Origin: Candidatus Roizmanbacteria bacterium
GTDB taxonomy: Bacteria > Patescibacteriota > Microgenomatia > UBA1406 > GWC2-37-13
DNA: 64,000 nt
NCBI GenBank assembly: GCA_016215445.1
Contig: JACRJL010000001.1
Span: forward strand, 62,001-126,000
Reading direction: 5' to 3'
Shown: positions 48,465 to 56,923 of the stretch, in pieces
Position numbering within the stretch: the first letter of the stretch is position 1
Layout of the letters: each line of letters begins with the position of its first letter
Translations under genes and position numbers: made by a program
Notes under the pieces: model-generated
The model's input: only the letters and a program-made list of their open reading frames with translations
Databases searched by the model: none
What the model was told of the DNA's origin: nothing

Positions 48465-50477
48465 ATGAATAAAAAAGGCGAAGTAGCAACTCTTCTTACC
48501 TTGGGTTTGGTATTGATTGGTGGTTTAATGACTCTGGGACTTTCCTTTCTTTCAAACAACCAGAAAATTGCGATTAATTCAAGAGCTGCTAATTCTCCAA
48601 TATCTTGTACCACAGTTAAACCAACCTATACGAAAGGTAATTATTATTCATGTAACGGAAAGTTTTATAAACTTTCCACTTGTGTGAACGAGATTATAGA
48701 AGGAGTTGGTAATTATTGTAAAGTATTAAATCCCACTACACCAGTTAGTGAAGTCGTCCCAGATTCTAATTTGGGTGGAACATTGTCTGCTTGTTATTTT
48801 ACAAGTTCTTCTGAAGCTAAGTCTAATTGTGATCCTGTTGGTTTTACATCAACTGGTTGTAAAGCTGGAACTTATAAATGTAAAACTGGTTCAGCTCCGC
48901 CCGTTCAACAGTCGGGAGGTCAAGCATACAATTGTAGTGAACACGGTGGGGGTACCGCCTACCAAGGTGTTGGTTGTTATAATCTTTGCGCGGGCAAAGG
49001 TTCAAGCTACATTCCTAATTCTCAAGGGCCAGGAACAGACGGTAAAAATTATTGTTGCTGTGGAGGAGGGTTGCCTGGTGTAGACGGTTATCCGGCAGAT
49101 GATTCTTGTTGGATAATAAAATGCATCGGTGGCCAATCAACAAAAGTTCAATATTCTGACTCTTTGAGCAAATATGATATGCCTTTGAGTAGTTGTCAAG
49201 GCGGCAGTCCTTATAGCGGCGGGGGAGTTATGGCAATAGGATCCGTAGACGCAGAAAAACAATTAGCCACACTAAGTTGCGATAGTGGTAATAATGAAAC
49301 ATTTGCTCCGCCGGAAGAGGTTGAAGAAGAAGTCCAGGAAACTCCGCCAAATGCCAACTGTCGTGATTTTGGCACAGCAACAGGGTGCAATACCCAATGT
49401 ACAGCTTTTGAAGGATCCGAATATACTTGTGAAGCCGGAACGGACTCAACTATAAAAAAATGGTGTTGTCCAACAAGTAATCAGCAGACTAATTGTAAAC
49501 AAAAAACTGCGAATTGTAGTCAAGCCCAAGGCGGCAAACAATTCACATATTATCAATCAATATCCACAAATTGCGGTAACGGTAATTCACCGGTGCCTGA
49601 TGATTCTAAAAAATGTTTTGGAAACGGCATAAATAGTTGCACTTCAAGTACATGGTCTGAAATAGCCAGTCTCAAATGCGGAGCAGTGACAACTAATTCT
49701 TGTATAGCTAAAAGCTGTAAAACGCTTGATACCCGTTATGAAAATAAAAACTTTCATGAAATGAATGGTAAATTTTACGAGGATGCACCTTGTTTGGAAA
49801 ATAAAAGAATCACCGATGCTAATAGTCTGGCTTTGTTTTGTGCAAAACAGTCTCCAGGATTAGATTTTGGTGGAGCACTTGATAATGCTTGTGTACAAAA
49901 AACAGGCAATCCTCTTGCTTATTGTAATAGCGCTAGCGTGGGTCCTGCTATAGCTCCATTTAAAAACTTACCTTGTAAAAGTGGTTATCAATATTCTGGA
50001 GACACTTGTAACAATTATGGTATGAAATGCTGCATTCCTGTACCAGCAGCTCAATCGTGCGTCAAGAAAAACTGTCACGACATAAATAGCAATTATGCTG
50101 TTAGTAAAGGAGTCTATGAAAAAAATTCTGCCTACTATACAAATTTAAACGACTGCTCAAATGGTAGTAATGCCATTGGTGATATAGTCATGTACTGTAG
50201 TCAGGGAATCGGTATTCAAGCCTCTGCTGATAATAGTTGTAAGCAAGATACAGGAGATCCTTTGGCTTATTGTAACAATGTTGCACCCTTTGGCTTGAAT
50301 ACTATTTACACTCGAAATTTACCATGTAAAAGTGGTTTTCAACATGCTTCTGCAAGATGCGGTTTTCCTTCAACTGTTTGCTGCGTGCAAAAAAGACAAC
50401 AGACTGAAGCTGAAACGACAGTTGAATGTGCTAGTATAAGTTATGACTCGTCAGGAAATATAATTTGCGAACAATAA
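48465..50477 (+). CDS. Secreted 52-cysteine repeat protein with prepilin-like N-terminus
   Basis: I choose ATG 48465 (670 residues); the track start overlaps the divergent gene. The N-terminus MNKKGEVATLLTLGLVLIGG has a basic patch, KKG and a hydrophobic helix, like a type IV prepilin or class III signal, but lacks the usual Glu at +5. The rest contains 52 cysteines in repeats: one type near residues 35-140 and twice at about 455-650 (e.g. NACVQKTGNPLAYCN and NSCKQDTGDPLAYCN), another type ending in aromatic-CC (KNYCCCGGG, KWCCPTSN). It is surely extracellular and disulfide-rich. It is the first gene of the unit that leads to the cohesin and dockerin proteins. Confidence 0.75.
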   Translation: MNKKGEVATLLTLGLVLIGGLMTLGLSFLSNNQKIAINSRAANSPISCTTVKPTYTKGNYYSCNGKFYKLSTCVNEIIEGVGNYCKVLNPTTPVSEVVPDSNLGGTLSACYFTSSSEAKSNCDPVGFTSTGCKAGTYKCKTGSAPPVQQSGGQAYNCSEHGGGTAYQGVGCYNLCAGKGSSYIPNSQGPGTDGKNYCCCGGGLPGVDGYPADDSCWIIKCIGGQSTKVQYSDSLSKYDMPLSSCQGGSPYSGGGVMAIGSVDAEKQLATLSCDSGNNETFAPPEEVEEEVQETPPNANCRDFGTATGCNTQCTAFEGSEYTCEAGTDSTIKKWCCPTSNQQTNCKQKTANCSQAQGGKQFTYYQSISTNCGNGNSPVPDDSKKCFGNGINSCTSSTWSEIASLKCGAVTTNSCIAKSCKTLDTRYENKNFHEMNGKFYEDAPCLENKRITDANSLALFCAKQSPGLDFGGALDNACVQKTGNPLAYCNSASVGPAIAPFKNLPCKSGYQYSGDTCNNYGMKCCIPVPAAQSCVKKNCHDINSNYAVSKGVYEKNSAYYTNLNDCSNGSNAIGDIVMYCSQGIGIQASADNSCKQDTGDPLAYCNNVAPFGLNTIYTRNLPCKSGFQHASARCGFPSTVCCVQKRQQTEAETTVECASISYDSSGNIICEQ

Positions 50478-50478
50478 T

Positions 50479-50883
50479 ATGAATATTTTTACATCTCAAA
50501 GAGTAAAATTGGTTTTAGTTTTGCTAATCTCCTTTACCGCTATCAAATTTGTAGCGCCGCAGATCTTTTTAGCGGATTCTCCTAAAATTAATCCCATGTT
50601 TATAACTAATTTAAAGAAAACACCTTCTTACATCGCCTCGATTCCTAAAGTGATAGGACAGTATATTAATTTTGGAAATAAAACTGCTTCAATCAATCAA
50701 GTGGCGGTAAAGAGTCCTCCATCAGGACTAATTTTTAATAGTATTTCCAAGAATGTTTCCGCAGCTGAAGACAAAAAAAATGATAAGGTTTATTTAAAAA
50801 TTCAGCCAGGAACGGCATATAGTGTTGAAGAAATAGAAGTCGATGGAGTAAAAAAGAAAGTTCTAAAAATATATAAAGAATAA
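50479..50883 (+). CDS. Small membrane-anchored or secreted protein of unknown function
   Basis: The 134-residue protein has an N-terminal hydrophobic segment (VKLVLVLLISFTAIKFVAPQ) and a soluble part ending in a short beta-like domain (VYLKIQPGTAYSVEEIEVDG, VKKKVLKIYKE). I recognise no family. It starts 1 bp after the cysteine-rich gene and is probably co-translated. Expected location is outside or on the membrane. Confidence 0.6.
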   Translation: MNIFTSQRVKLVLVLLISFTAIKFVAPQIFLADSPKINPMFITNLKKTPSYIASIPKVIGQYINFGNKTASINQVAVKSPPSGLIFNSISKNVSAAEDKKNDKVYLKIQPGTAYSVEEIEVDGVKKKVLKIYKE

Positions 50884-50919
50884 GTTGACTATCTCTTTAT
50901 AAATTCCTAATATTAAAAT

Positions 50920-51216
50920 ATGTATATTGGACCATTTTACCTGGATACAAAAGAGATTTTTCTTGTCTTGGCGGCGATTTTACTGGGTTTGGCCTGGGGA
51001 TTGGGTTGGAGTCTATGGTGGTTTGATAAAAGAGCCTTATTGACATTGGTTATTCTGATGCTGATGACAAAAGGATTACTCCCTTCAATTCACAATGAAG
51101 CCTTTTTTATACTCGCTATTGTGACAATATTTTTGTCACTTTATTTGCCGATTTTTCAGGTTGTACTTTTTTATTTTGTTTCATTTTTAATGTTTAGACT
51201 ATTAAAAGTTATATGA
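50920..51216 (+). CDS. Small integral membrane protein
   Basis: The 98-residue protein has three hydrophobic helices (IFLVLAAILLGLAWGLGWSL, LLTLVILMLMTKGLLPSI, FFILAIVTIFLSLYLPIFQV). It has no recognised family. It overlaps the dockerin gene start by 4 bp (ATGA at 51213), so it is co-translated with the surface module. It could assist insertion or anchoring. Confidence 0.65.
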   Translation: MYIGPFYLDTKEIFLVLAAILLGLAWGLGWSLWWFDKRALLTLVILMLMTKGLLPSIHNEAFFILAIVTIFLSLYLPIFQVVLFYFVSFLMFRLLKVI

Positions 51217-52310
51217 AAAATATTTTTAAATATCCAGTATTTTTTTTAGTAATTTTGTTAGTTTTGTTTACTGGAGGAAGGATTATATTTGGTCAAACTC
51301 GTTTAGGAGGAGGAATTCGAAGCGCTAGTGTGAGCACTTCCTCAATTAGACGTATAGGAGAGGTAGCATCACATTTAGTAAGAGAAGTTACTGTGAGAAG
51401 GAGAGATAGAGATGATGACGATGGTGGCGGAGGAGGTGGTGGTGGCGGAGGAGGTGGAGCAGTAACAACAACAACGACAGCTACGACAACAACAACAGTC
51501 AATGAAACTACAACAACTACACCTTTAACAACAGGTAACGACGATCTTTGTCAGTCTCTTGAAATCTCAATTAACAAAAATTCATCTTTACAGCCAGGAC
51601 AAGATATTGAATTTTCAGCAAAAGCGAAAATAGAAGATATTACTAATTTTGGTTTTTGGTTTTACAATCTCGATAATCTAGACGCCCAAAACAAACCAAA
51701 ACCAATAAGATTTGTAGCTAATATTGATTATAATGCTGTTAATAATTTAACAGTTACTGCTGGTACACTTACATTTCCTTTAAATTTTGCTGATTTTGAT
51801 AGACCAGATCTAAACTGGAGTTGGTATATGCCACGACCAAAACATATTCAAGTTGATGCTTATTTTAAAAAAGTTGGCTCAACAACCTGGTCAAAAGAAG
51901 ACAATAAATGTCGTGCAAGTTTTACAGTTAATTCGATTGATCCGACACCGACTCCAAATCCTGCCTGTGTTTGTGCGGCAGCCGGAACCTGCGCTACTGC
52001 CTGTTTTTTTGACAAGCAAGTTACCCAAGGCAATAATATAAGTTACACTGATCCGATCAAATGTAATCTTGGAAACGATTTATATAAATCAGTTCCATCA
52101 GCGACCGATAAAAACAACTGGTGTCGTTATTATCTCAAGACCAAAGGTGACGCCAACGGCGACGGCAAAGCTAATAGAATAGACTATTTTTATTATGTAT
52201 CTGTCAGAAACGGAGGGAAATTACCACCTTCAGTTAACATTGATTTTAATGGTGACGGTTTTATAAGCAATGATGACAGAAAAATTTTGATTAAGGCACT
52301 CAAACCATGA
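51213..52310 (+). CDS. Surface protein with C-terminal type I dockerin
   Basis: The 365-residue protein has a signal or anchor segment (FFLVILLVLFTGGRIIFGQT), a basic Ser/Arg region, poly-Asp then poly-Gly (DDDDGGGGGGGGGGGG), and a Thr-rich linker. A beta-sandwich domain spans about 110-250, a Cys-containing spacer about 255-300, and a dockerin about 310-363 follows. The dockerin has two F-hand calcium loops: GDANGDGKANRIDYFYY and DFNGDGFISNDDRKIL. Dockerins bind cohesins through calcium-dependent contacts. Three cohesin-type proteins follow in the same unit. No enzyme domain is recognised. Confidence 0.85.
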   Translation: MKNIFKYPVFFLVILLVLFTGGRIIFGQTRLGGGIRSASVSTSSIRRIGEVASHLVREVTVRRRDRDDDDGGGGGGGGGGGGAVTTTTTATTTTTVNETTTTTPLTTGNDDLCQSLEISINKNSSLQPGQDIEFSAKAKIEDITNFGFWFYNLDNLDAQNKPKPIRFVANIDYNAVNNLTVTAGTLTFPLNFADFDRPDLNWSWYMPRPKHIQVDAYFKKVGSTTWSKEDNKCRASFTVNSIDPTPTPNPACVCAAAGTCATACFFDKQVTQGNNISYTDPIKCNLGNDLYKSVPSATDKNNWCRYYLKTKGDANGDGKANRIDYFYYVSVRNGGKLPPSVNIDFNGDGFISNDDRKILIKALKP

Positions 52311-54112
52311 AAAAAATAATAGAAGCAATAGTCATACTTGTCGTTGTCGTCGTGGCAATATATTGGGCGGCTAATTTTTTATTTTTAAATAAATTAGGTC
52401 CTCGATCTAAGGCAGCTGGTGAAACTGTAGATATTATCTATGATCCAACTTCAGCTGCACCTACAGCAAATCAAGACTTTACTATAACTGCTAAAATCAA
52501 ACCAAGCGTTGATGTAACTCTTCGAGGTTATTATATAGCCATTCCATTTAACAAATCCATAATCAAGGTCAAAAGTATTGCTTATAAAGTAGGCGTTACA
52601 AGCGCTGATTTGGGTAATACTACGGCTGATATTTCAACTATAAACCAAAACGGGTTACTTGAGATAAATGGTGAAGTTGCCAACGGCATAGGTCAAATAA
52701 TACCTGTAACTACAACAGGAACAGATTTAGTAACTATTACTTTTACTGCACTAGCAACAACAGGAACGAGCTTCCAGGCAGACGCAAAGATGTATCTAAT
52801 TTCATCAGACGGTACAATCACGGAAACAGGTATAACAGCCGTACCCAAGTTTGATATTAACGGAGGAGGTACTTTGGTAACGGCAATAAACTGTATTCCA
52901 TTTACTGATACTTTTTCAGTTGCTGGTCTAAATAATTTTTGGTCACCAGCTTCAACAGATGCTTCTAGTAGTTCAATGATAGTAGCTACTGGTTCAGCTA
53001 ATCTCATGTTGAAAGGAAAACAAGGAAGTGTAAACACCTTTTATTTAACAGATACTAAAACTGTAAAAGGTGACTTTATTGTCGAAGTATTATTAAAAAA
53101 CTTAATTGCATCATCCGACGCCAATTTACAGTTGAACTTAACACCGGTTGCGCCAAGCGCGAGTAATAATAGCATTAGAATAGTAAGAATTGCAGGGAAT
53201 CAGGTCATATCAGCATTCAATAATCTTGGCACTGGTACTGCAGTTGCTCAAGCTTCATCTGGCAATTTAGGCATTTCACAGACAACTCCTATCAAAGTAA
53301 AAATTGAAAGAACTGGAACTAAAGTAAACACTTACTATGATATGCAGACAGGGCAAGGTTATACGTTATTAAAGACATTCGATAATGTTCCAGATGTTGA
53401 AAGTAAAGTATCTATATCCACGAGTTCTTTTGAATCAACTTATCCAAATGTAACATCTGTAATTGATGATTTTGCCTTAAATTGTACTACTGCGACTACA
53501 ACAACTACAAACACAAATACTAATACCAACACTAACACAAATACCGCAGTGACAGGCAATGTCAAAGTAACATTGAAGCTCAAATTTCAAGGAATTGGCA
53601 AAAAACCAGCTGATAGCCAGAATTCTATGGTTGTCAAAGTGAGTTTAAAAAAAGAAGGAACAACAACAAAAGTAGACTCACAAGGTACATTTACGGCTGA
53701 TGTATCAGGCGTTTGGACAGGTACAGTAGGGTTTAATATTGCCGATATTTCAGGAAAATGGTTGGCCTATGTTAAAGGTCCCCAGCATTTACAAAAAAAA
53801 GCCTGCGATAGTGCTCCAACGGAAACTAAAGCCGGCACATATAGTTGTGCAAATGGAAATATAACTTTGGCAATAGGGGATCACACAACAGTTGAACATT
53901 CGTTTAACTTTACTGGAATAACTCTTTTGGTAGGAGATCTTGACCAAAGTGGCGTTGTCGATTCAGTTGATTTGGGCTTAGTGAAAAACAATTTGGGTAA
54001 AAAAGACGCCGCGATTTTAGCAAAATCCGATCTTAATCGTGATGGCGTAGTTGATACGCAAGATTTTTCACTAATATTGGCCGCATTATCAGTGAGGACA
54101 GATGAACAATAA
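52307..54112 (+). CDS. Cohesin-like / beta-sandwich / dockerin adaptor protein
   Basis: The 601-residue protein has an N-terminal anchor (IIEAIVILVVVVVAIYWAAN), then a cohesin-like domain at about 42-185 (DFTITAKIKPSVDVTLRGYY, VTITFTALATTGTSFQADAK). A second beta-sandwich (about 195-395: FTDTFSVAGLNNFWSPASTD) resembles DUF1349/laminin-G-type modules, followed by an (NT)n linker. A further beta domain (about 410-540) and a dockerin at about 545-598 complete it, with loops GDLDQSGVVDSVDLGLV and DLNRDGVVDTQDFSLI. Having both cohesin and dockerin, it could bridge other members. It overlaps its upstream neighbour by 4 bp and shares its last base with the next gene. Confidence 0.82.
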   Translation: MKKIIEAIVILVVVVVAIYWAANFLFLNKLGPRSKAAGETVDIIYDPTSAAPTANQDFTITAKIKPSVDVTLRGYYIAIPFNKSIIKVKSIAYKVGVTSADLGNTTADISTINQNGLLEINGEVANGIGQIIPVTTTGTDLVTITFTALATTGTSFQADAKMYLISSDGTITETGITAVPKFDINGGGTLVTAINCIPFTDTFSVAGLNNFWSPASTDASSSSMIVATGSANLMLKGKQGSVNTFYLTDTKTVKGDFIVEVLLKNLIASSDANLQLNLTPVAPSASNNSIRIVRIAGNQVISAFNNLGTGTAVAQASSGNLGISQTTPIKVKIERTGTKVNTYYDMQTGQGYTLLKTFDNVPDVESKVSISTSSFESTYPNVTSVIDDFALNCTTATTTTTNTNTNTNTNTNTAVTGNVKVTLKLKFQGIGKKPADSQNSMVVKVSLKKEGTTTKVDSQGTFTADVSGVWTGTVGFNIADISGKWLAYVKGPQHLQKKACDSAPTETKAGTYSCANGNITLAIGDHTTVEHSFNFTGITLLVGDLDQSGVVDSVDLGLVKNNLGKKDAAILAKSDLNRDGVVDTQDFSLILAALSVRTDEQ

Positions 54113-54717
54113 TGGAAAATACACAACCCAATAATAAAATTTTTGTCTATCTCATGGCTATATTTTTTGTCGTCTTTATTGGTTCGGGAATTTTTCTGTT
54201 GATAAGTAACAAACCAACGACAAATGAAAATGCGCCAACAACAACCGCCACAATCAAACAGGAGAATATGGTATTTCCGACGTCAGCACCGACACGAGGG
54301 TATTTAAAGCTCGAGGGAGAAGCTGAAGTTTTGTCATTAAAAGAAAATAAAGATTTTGTTCTTAATGTAGTTGCCGATTCAAACAAGGAAAACATTACAG
54401 CATTTGATATTTTAGTGGGTTTTGATCCTCTAGCTTTTGATTTTATTGAGGCAGTTTCTCTTGATCCGGCATTTCAAGTCTATTCTTTCCGTAAGGATAA
54501 ACGCTTGACCTTAACAGTCGTAAAAACCAGTCAGGATCAAAATCTTTCAGTTTTTTCCGGAAAAGCAGTGGTAAAATTAAGTTACAAACCAAAAAAAACC
54601 GGGGACTTTATTTTTGCTATACTATCTACATCTGATAAAGAAACGACAAAATTTGTCAATGAAAAAACCGAAGTAATTAATCCAAAAGTCAATGAGATTA
54701 AAGTCACGGTAAACTAA
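54112..54717 (+). CDS. Membrane-anchored cohesin-like protein
   Basis: The 201-residue protein has an N-terminal helix (FVYLMAIFFVVFIGSGIFLL), a Thr/Pro linker and one cohesin-type domain at about 62-200. Characteristic segments are DFVLNVVADSNKENITAFDI, LVGFDPLAFDFIEAVSLDPA and GKAVVKLSYKPKKTGDFIFA. The protein would hold its cohesin close to the membrane. It begins at the last base of the previous gene and lies 9 bp before the LPQSG cohesin gene. Confidence 0.8.
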   Translation: MENTQPNNKIFVYLMAIFFVVFIGSGIFLLISNKPTTNENAPTTTATIKQENMVFPTSAPTRGYLKLEGEAEVLSLKENKDFVLNVVADSNKENITAFDILVGFDPLAFDFIEAVSLDPAFQVYSFRKDKRLTLTVVKTSQDQNLSVFSGKAVVKLSYKPKKTGDFIFAILSTSDKETTKFVNEKTEVINPKVNEIKVTVN

Positions 54718-54726
54718 TATTTATAT

Positions 54727-55356
54727 ATGAAAAAAACACTATTATTGATTCTACTGCCGATAATTTTTTTCTTTGTCAGTCCTTATTTCAAACTGTCTTG
54801 GGCAGCTTCTTTGAACTTTGACAAATCTACCGTTACTGTCGGCAACGGCGGGACTTTCCAGATTGCCGTGACAGTTGACCCGACTGGCGAAAATGTCAGT
54901 TCGGCTGATGTCTATGTTAGTTATGATGCCACTGCCCTTAAAGCAACTGCAGTCGCCGCCGGGAGTATTTTTCCAACTGTCAGCAATGACATTTCAACGT
55001 CTGGCAAGGTCTATATCGCCGGAATGGTTAATGATGCTGCCTCTTCTGTTTCAACCGCCGGAACGATTGCGACAATTACCTTTCAGGCTTTAAAAGAAGC
55101 GACTGCCACTCTTTCTTTTGACTGTACGACGTCGAAAGTAGTCAAAAATGACATCAATGCTACAAATGTTTTAAACTGTTCCCAAAATGGAAGTAGTACA
55201 GTAACTATAGGTGCCGGAGGAAGCAACAACACGATACCGACTCCGACAACTGTCGAAACGCTTCCTCAAAGCGGTGTCTTTGACAATGTGGTAAAATTTG
55301 CCATACCTGGTATGATATTGTTATTATTAGGTAGCGCTTTAAGATTTGTCCTATGA
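54727..55356 (+). CDS. Cohesin-domain protein with LPQSG sortase signal
   Basis: The 209-residue protein has a signal peptide (LLLILLPIIFFFVSPYFKLS ending WAA) and one cohesin domain at about 27-165 (STVTVGNGGTFQIAVTVDPT, VSSADVYVSYDATALKATAV, TAGTIATITFQALKEATATL). A linker is followed by a sorting signal at the C-terminus: ETLPQSGVFDNVVKFAIPGM, a hydrophobic run, and RFVL. LPQSG fits LPxTG-like sortase motifs, so the sortase at 19163 is a likely partner. It is the best candidate for the wall- or membrane-anchored receptor for the dockerin proteins. Confidence 0.85.
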   Translation: MKKTLLLILLPIIFFFVSPYFKLSWAASLNFDKSTVTVGNGGTFQIAVTVDPTGENVSSADVYVSYDATALKATAVAAGSIFPTVSNDISTSGKVYIAGMVNDAASSVSTAGTIATITFQALKEATATLSFDCTTSKVVKNDINATNVLNCSQNGSSTVTIGAGGSNNTIPTPTTVETLPQSGVFDNVVKFAIPGMILLLLGSALRFVL

Positions 55357-55940
55357 TGAATAATCCGAAAGTAACCAAGATTGCCGCGATTGTCGTCGGG
55401 GTAATTGTTTTTATACTCCTGGTTTTTTTCGCCTTTAGGATTTTTGGTACAAGGGCTGCTGACGTTGAACCTCAAGACGTAGTTGTTTCCACGATTGAAA
55501 AAAACTCCGCCAAACTATCTTGGGCAACAGGAGTAGAAACTCAGGCAGTAGTCGAATACGGAACTTCTCCTACAGCTTTGAACTTCTTTGCTCCCGAAGC
55601 AACCAAAGATAAAGTTCATTCCCTTGACCTGACTTTACTTTCCCCGTCAACAACATACTATTTTGATATAAGGATTGGTGATAAGAAGTATGACAATGGC
55701 GGCGTTCCTTGGACTTTTACGACAAAGGGAGTAGAGAAGTCTGTGACTACAGCACCAACACCGAGCCCGACTACGACAACGACATCAACCACTTCGCCGA
55801 CGCCAGTGCAAAGACTGCAGATCTCCGACGGTACGGCCTGTAATGAGACAGACTGTGCAAAGATTAAAGAAAAACTGGGCAAGGGTTGTTCTACGCAAGA
55901 TTATTTTGTCTGCCTGAAGAAACTTACTCCGACTCCTTAA
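55353..55940 (+). CDS. Membrane-anchored FnIII-like protein
   Basis: The 195-residue protein has an N-terminal helix (IAAIVVGVIVFILLVFFAFR) and a purple-acid-phosphatase-N/FnIII-like domain at about 36-125 (NSAKLSWATGVETQAVVEYG, LLSPSTTYYFDIRIGDKKYD, VPWTFTTKG). A Thr/Pro linker and a small Cys-containing C-terminal region follow (NETDCAKIKEKLGKGCSTQD). The FnIII sequence resembles that of the secreted protein at 5955-8117. It overlaps the cohesin-LPQSG gene by 4 bp and ends the plus-strand surface unit, overlapping the convergent protease gene by 4 bp. Confidence 0.8.
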   Translation: MMNNPKVTKIAAIVVGVIVFILLVFFAFRIFGTRAADVEPQDVVVSTIEKNSAKLSWATGVETQAVVEYGTSPTALNFFAPEATKDKVHSLDLTLLSPSTTYYFDIRIGDKKYDNGGVPWTFTTKGVEKSVTTAPTPSPTTTTTSTTSPTPVQRLQISDGTACNETDCAKIKEKLGKGCSTQDYFVCLKKLTPTP

Positions 55941-56593
55941 ATAGATCCGGTTGACAGATTAATTGGAACCAATAGTTTAAACAGGAAAGTTACGACAGGC
56001 CTTAATATTCCGTCAAGCATCGATGAACCACCAAGCGGAATTATCAAAAGTAAAAGAAATAACATTCCGAATCTTTGTAATCCATACCATTCATGAGCTT
56101 TATCTTTTGGCAGAATTCCGCCGACAATATTAAAACCGTCCAAAGGATGGATTGGCAATAAGTTAAAAACTCCCAAAACCAAGTTCATCTGCATCATCGG
56201 GAGAATTATAAACATACCTATAGTAGTTAAAATACTTAGTTTAAATAATATTAACAATCTTAGGGTTATAGAAAGTATTATAGCCAAGATAAAGTTTGAT
56301 GTTGGGCCGGCGATTGAGATCAAAGCGGCGTCTTTACGGGGGTTTTTCAGGTTGTATGGATCAAATTCAACCGGTTTACCCCAGCCAAAACCGAAAAGAA
56401 GCAAAAAGAATATTCCCATAGGATCAATATGAGCTCGCGGATCTAGTTTTAGCCGCCCTTGAAGCCTTGGAGTTGGATCACCGAGATAGTCGGCCAGGAA
56501 AGCATGAGAAAATTCATGGACGGCAATGGCGAAAAGAAGAGAAATGATATAAACGGCAAAAAGAAGAGGATTCGTAAATAAATAAGATAACAT
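55937..56593 (-). CDS. Site-2 protease family membrane metallopeptidase (M50)
   Basis: The 218-residue protein has the zinc motif LFAIAVHEFSHAFLADYLGD (HEFSH) in the first membrane region and the second ligand in VFNLLPIHPLDGFNIVGGIL (LDG motif). It has about five helices and the AALISIAGPTSNFILAIIL segment of the family. It lacks PDZ and CBS domains, so it is the minimal form. Such proteases cut membrane-embedded signal or anti-sigma fragments. No partner is recognised here. It is divergent from rpmB. Confidence 0.92.
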   Translation of the reverse strand: MLSYLFTNPLLFAVYIISLLFAIAVHEFSHAFLADYLGDPTPRLQGRLKLDPRAHIDPMGIFFLLLFGFGWGKPVEFDPYNLKNPRKDAALISIAGPTSNFILAIILSITLRLLILFKLSILTTIGMFIILPMMQMNLVLGVFNLLPIHPLDGFNIVGGILPKDKAHEWYGLQRFGMLFLLLLIIPLGGSSMLDGILRPVVTFLFKLLVPINLSTGSI

Positions 56594-56615
56594 ATTATTG
56601 TTTTTGTAACTTTAA

Positions 56616-56627
56616 TATGATATCATA
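56616..56627. promoter_or_regulatory. Palindrome between divergent S2P and rpmB genes
   Basis: TATGATATCATA is a perfect palindrome holding TATGAT on both strands, 22 nt from one start codon and 8 nt (from its right end) from the rpmB ATG. Confidence 0.35.
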
Positions 56628-56635
56628 AAACTCTT

Positions 56636-56923
56636 ATGAACGCTTGTTATCACTGCGGAAAAACAGTTCTTTACGGTAGATCACATACTCACCATCGAGG
56701 TGTTGCCGGTGGTCGTTGGAAAAAACGAGCACCCAAAACTCAAAGAATTTTTAAAGTCAATTTTATCCGCCTGGCTATTTTGGAAAGTGGCAAGGAAAAA
56801 CAAGTGAAACTTTGTGCTAAGTGTTTGAAGAGAGTCAGAAAAGACATGATTGATGGGGTTGAGCCGTTTCTTACCTTGGCAAATACAGGTACAAAAGCAA
56901 AAGCTCCTGCCGTAGTAAACTAA
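56636..56923 (+). CDS. rpmB: 50S ribosomal protein L28
   Basis: The 95-residue protein is bL28: NACYHCGKTVLYGRSHTHHR has the CxxCGK zinc pair, GRWKKRAPKTQRIFKVNFIR is the W-K-x-R-x-P core, and VKLCAKCLKRVRKDM has the second Cys pair. It is a structural protein of the large subunit. The C-terminus is extended by about 15 residues (GTKAKAPAVVN). Its stop overlaps that of the convergent def gene by 4 bp. Confidence 0.95.
   Translation: MNACYHCGKTVLYGRSHTHHRGVAGGRWKKRAPKTQRIFKVNFIRLAILESGKEKQVKLCAKCLKRVRKDMIDGVEPFLTLANTGTKAKAPAVVN

Noticed and set aside
51293-51502. Minus-strand ORF rich in Val and Pro
   Set aside because: It is the complement of the Gly/Thr-rich coding stretch of the dockerin protein.
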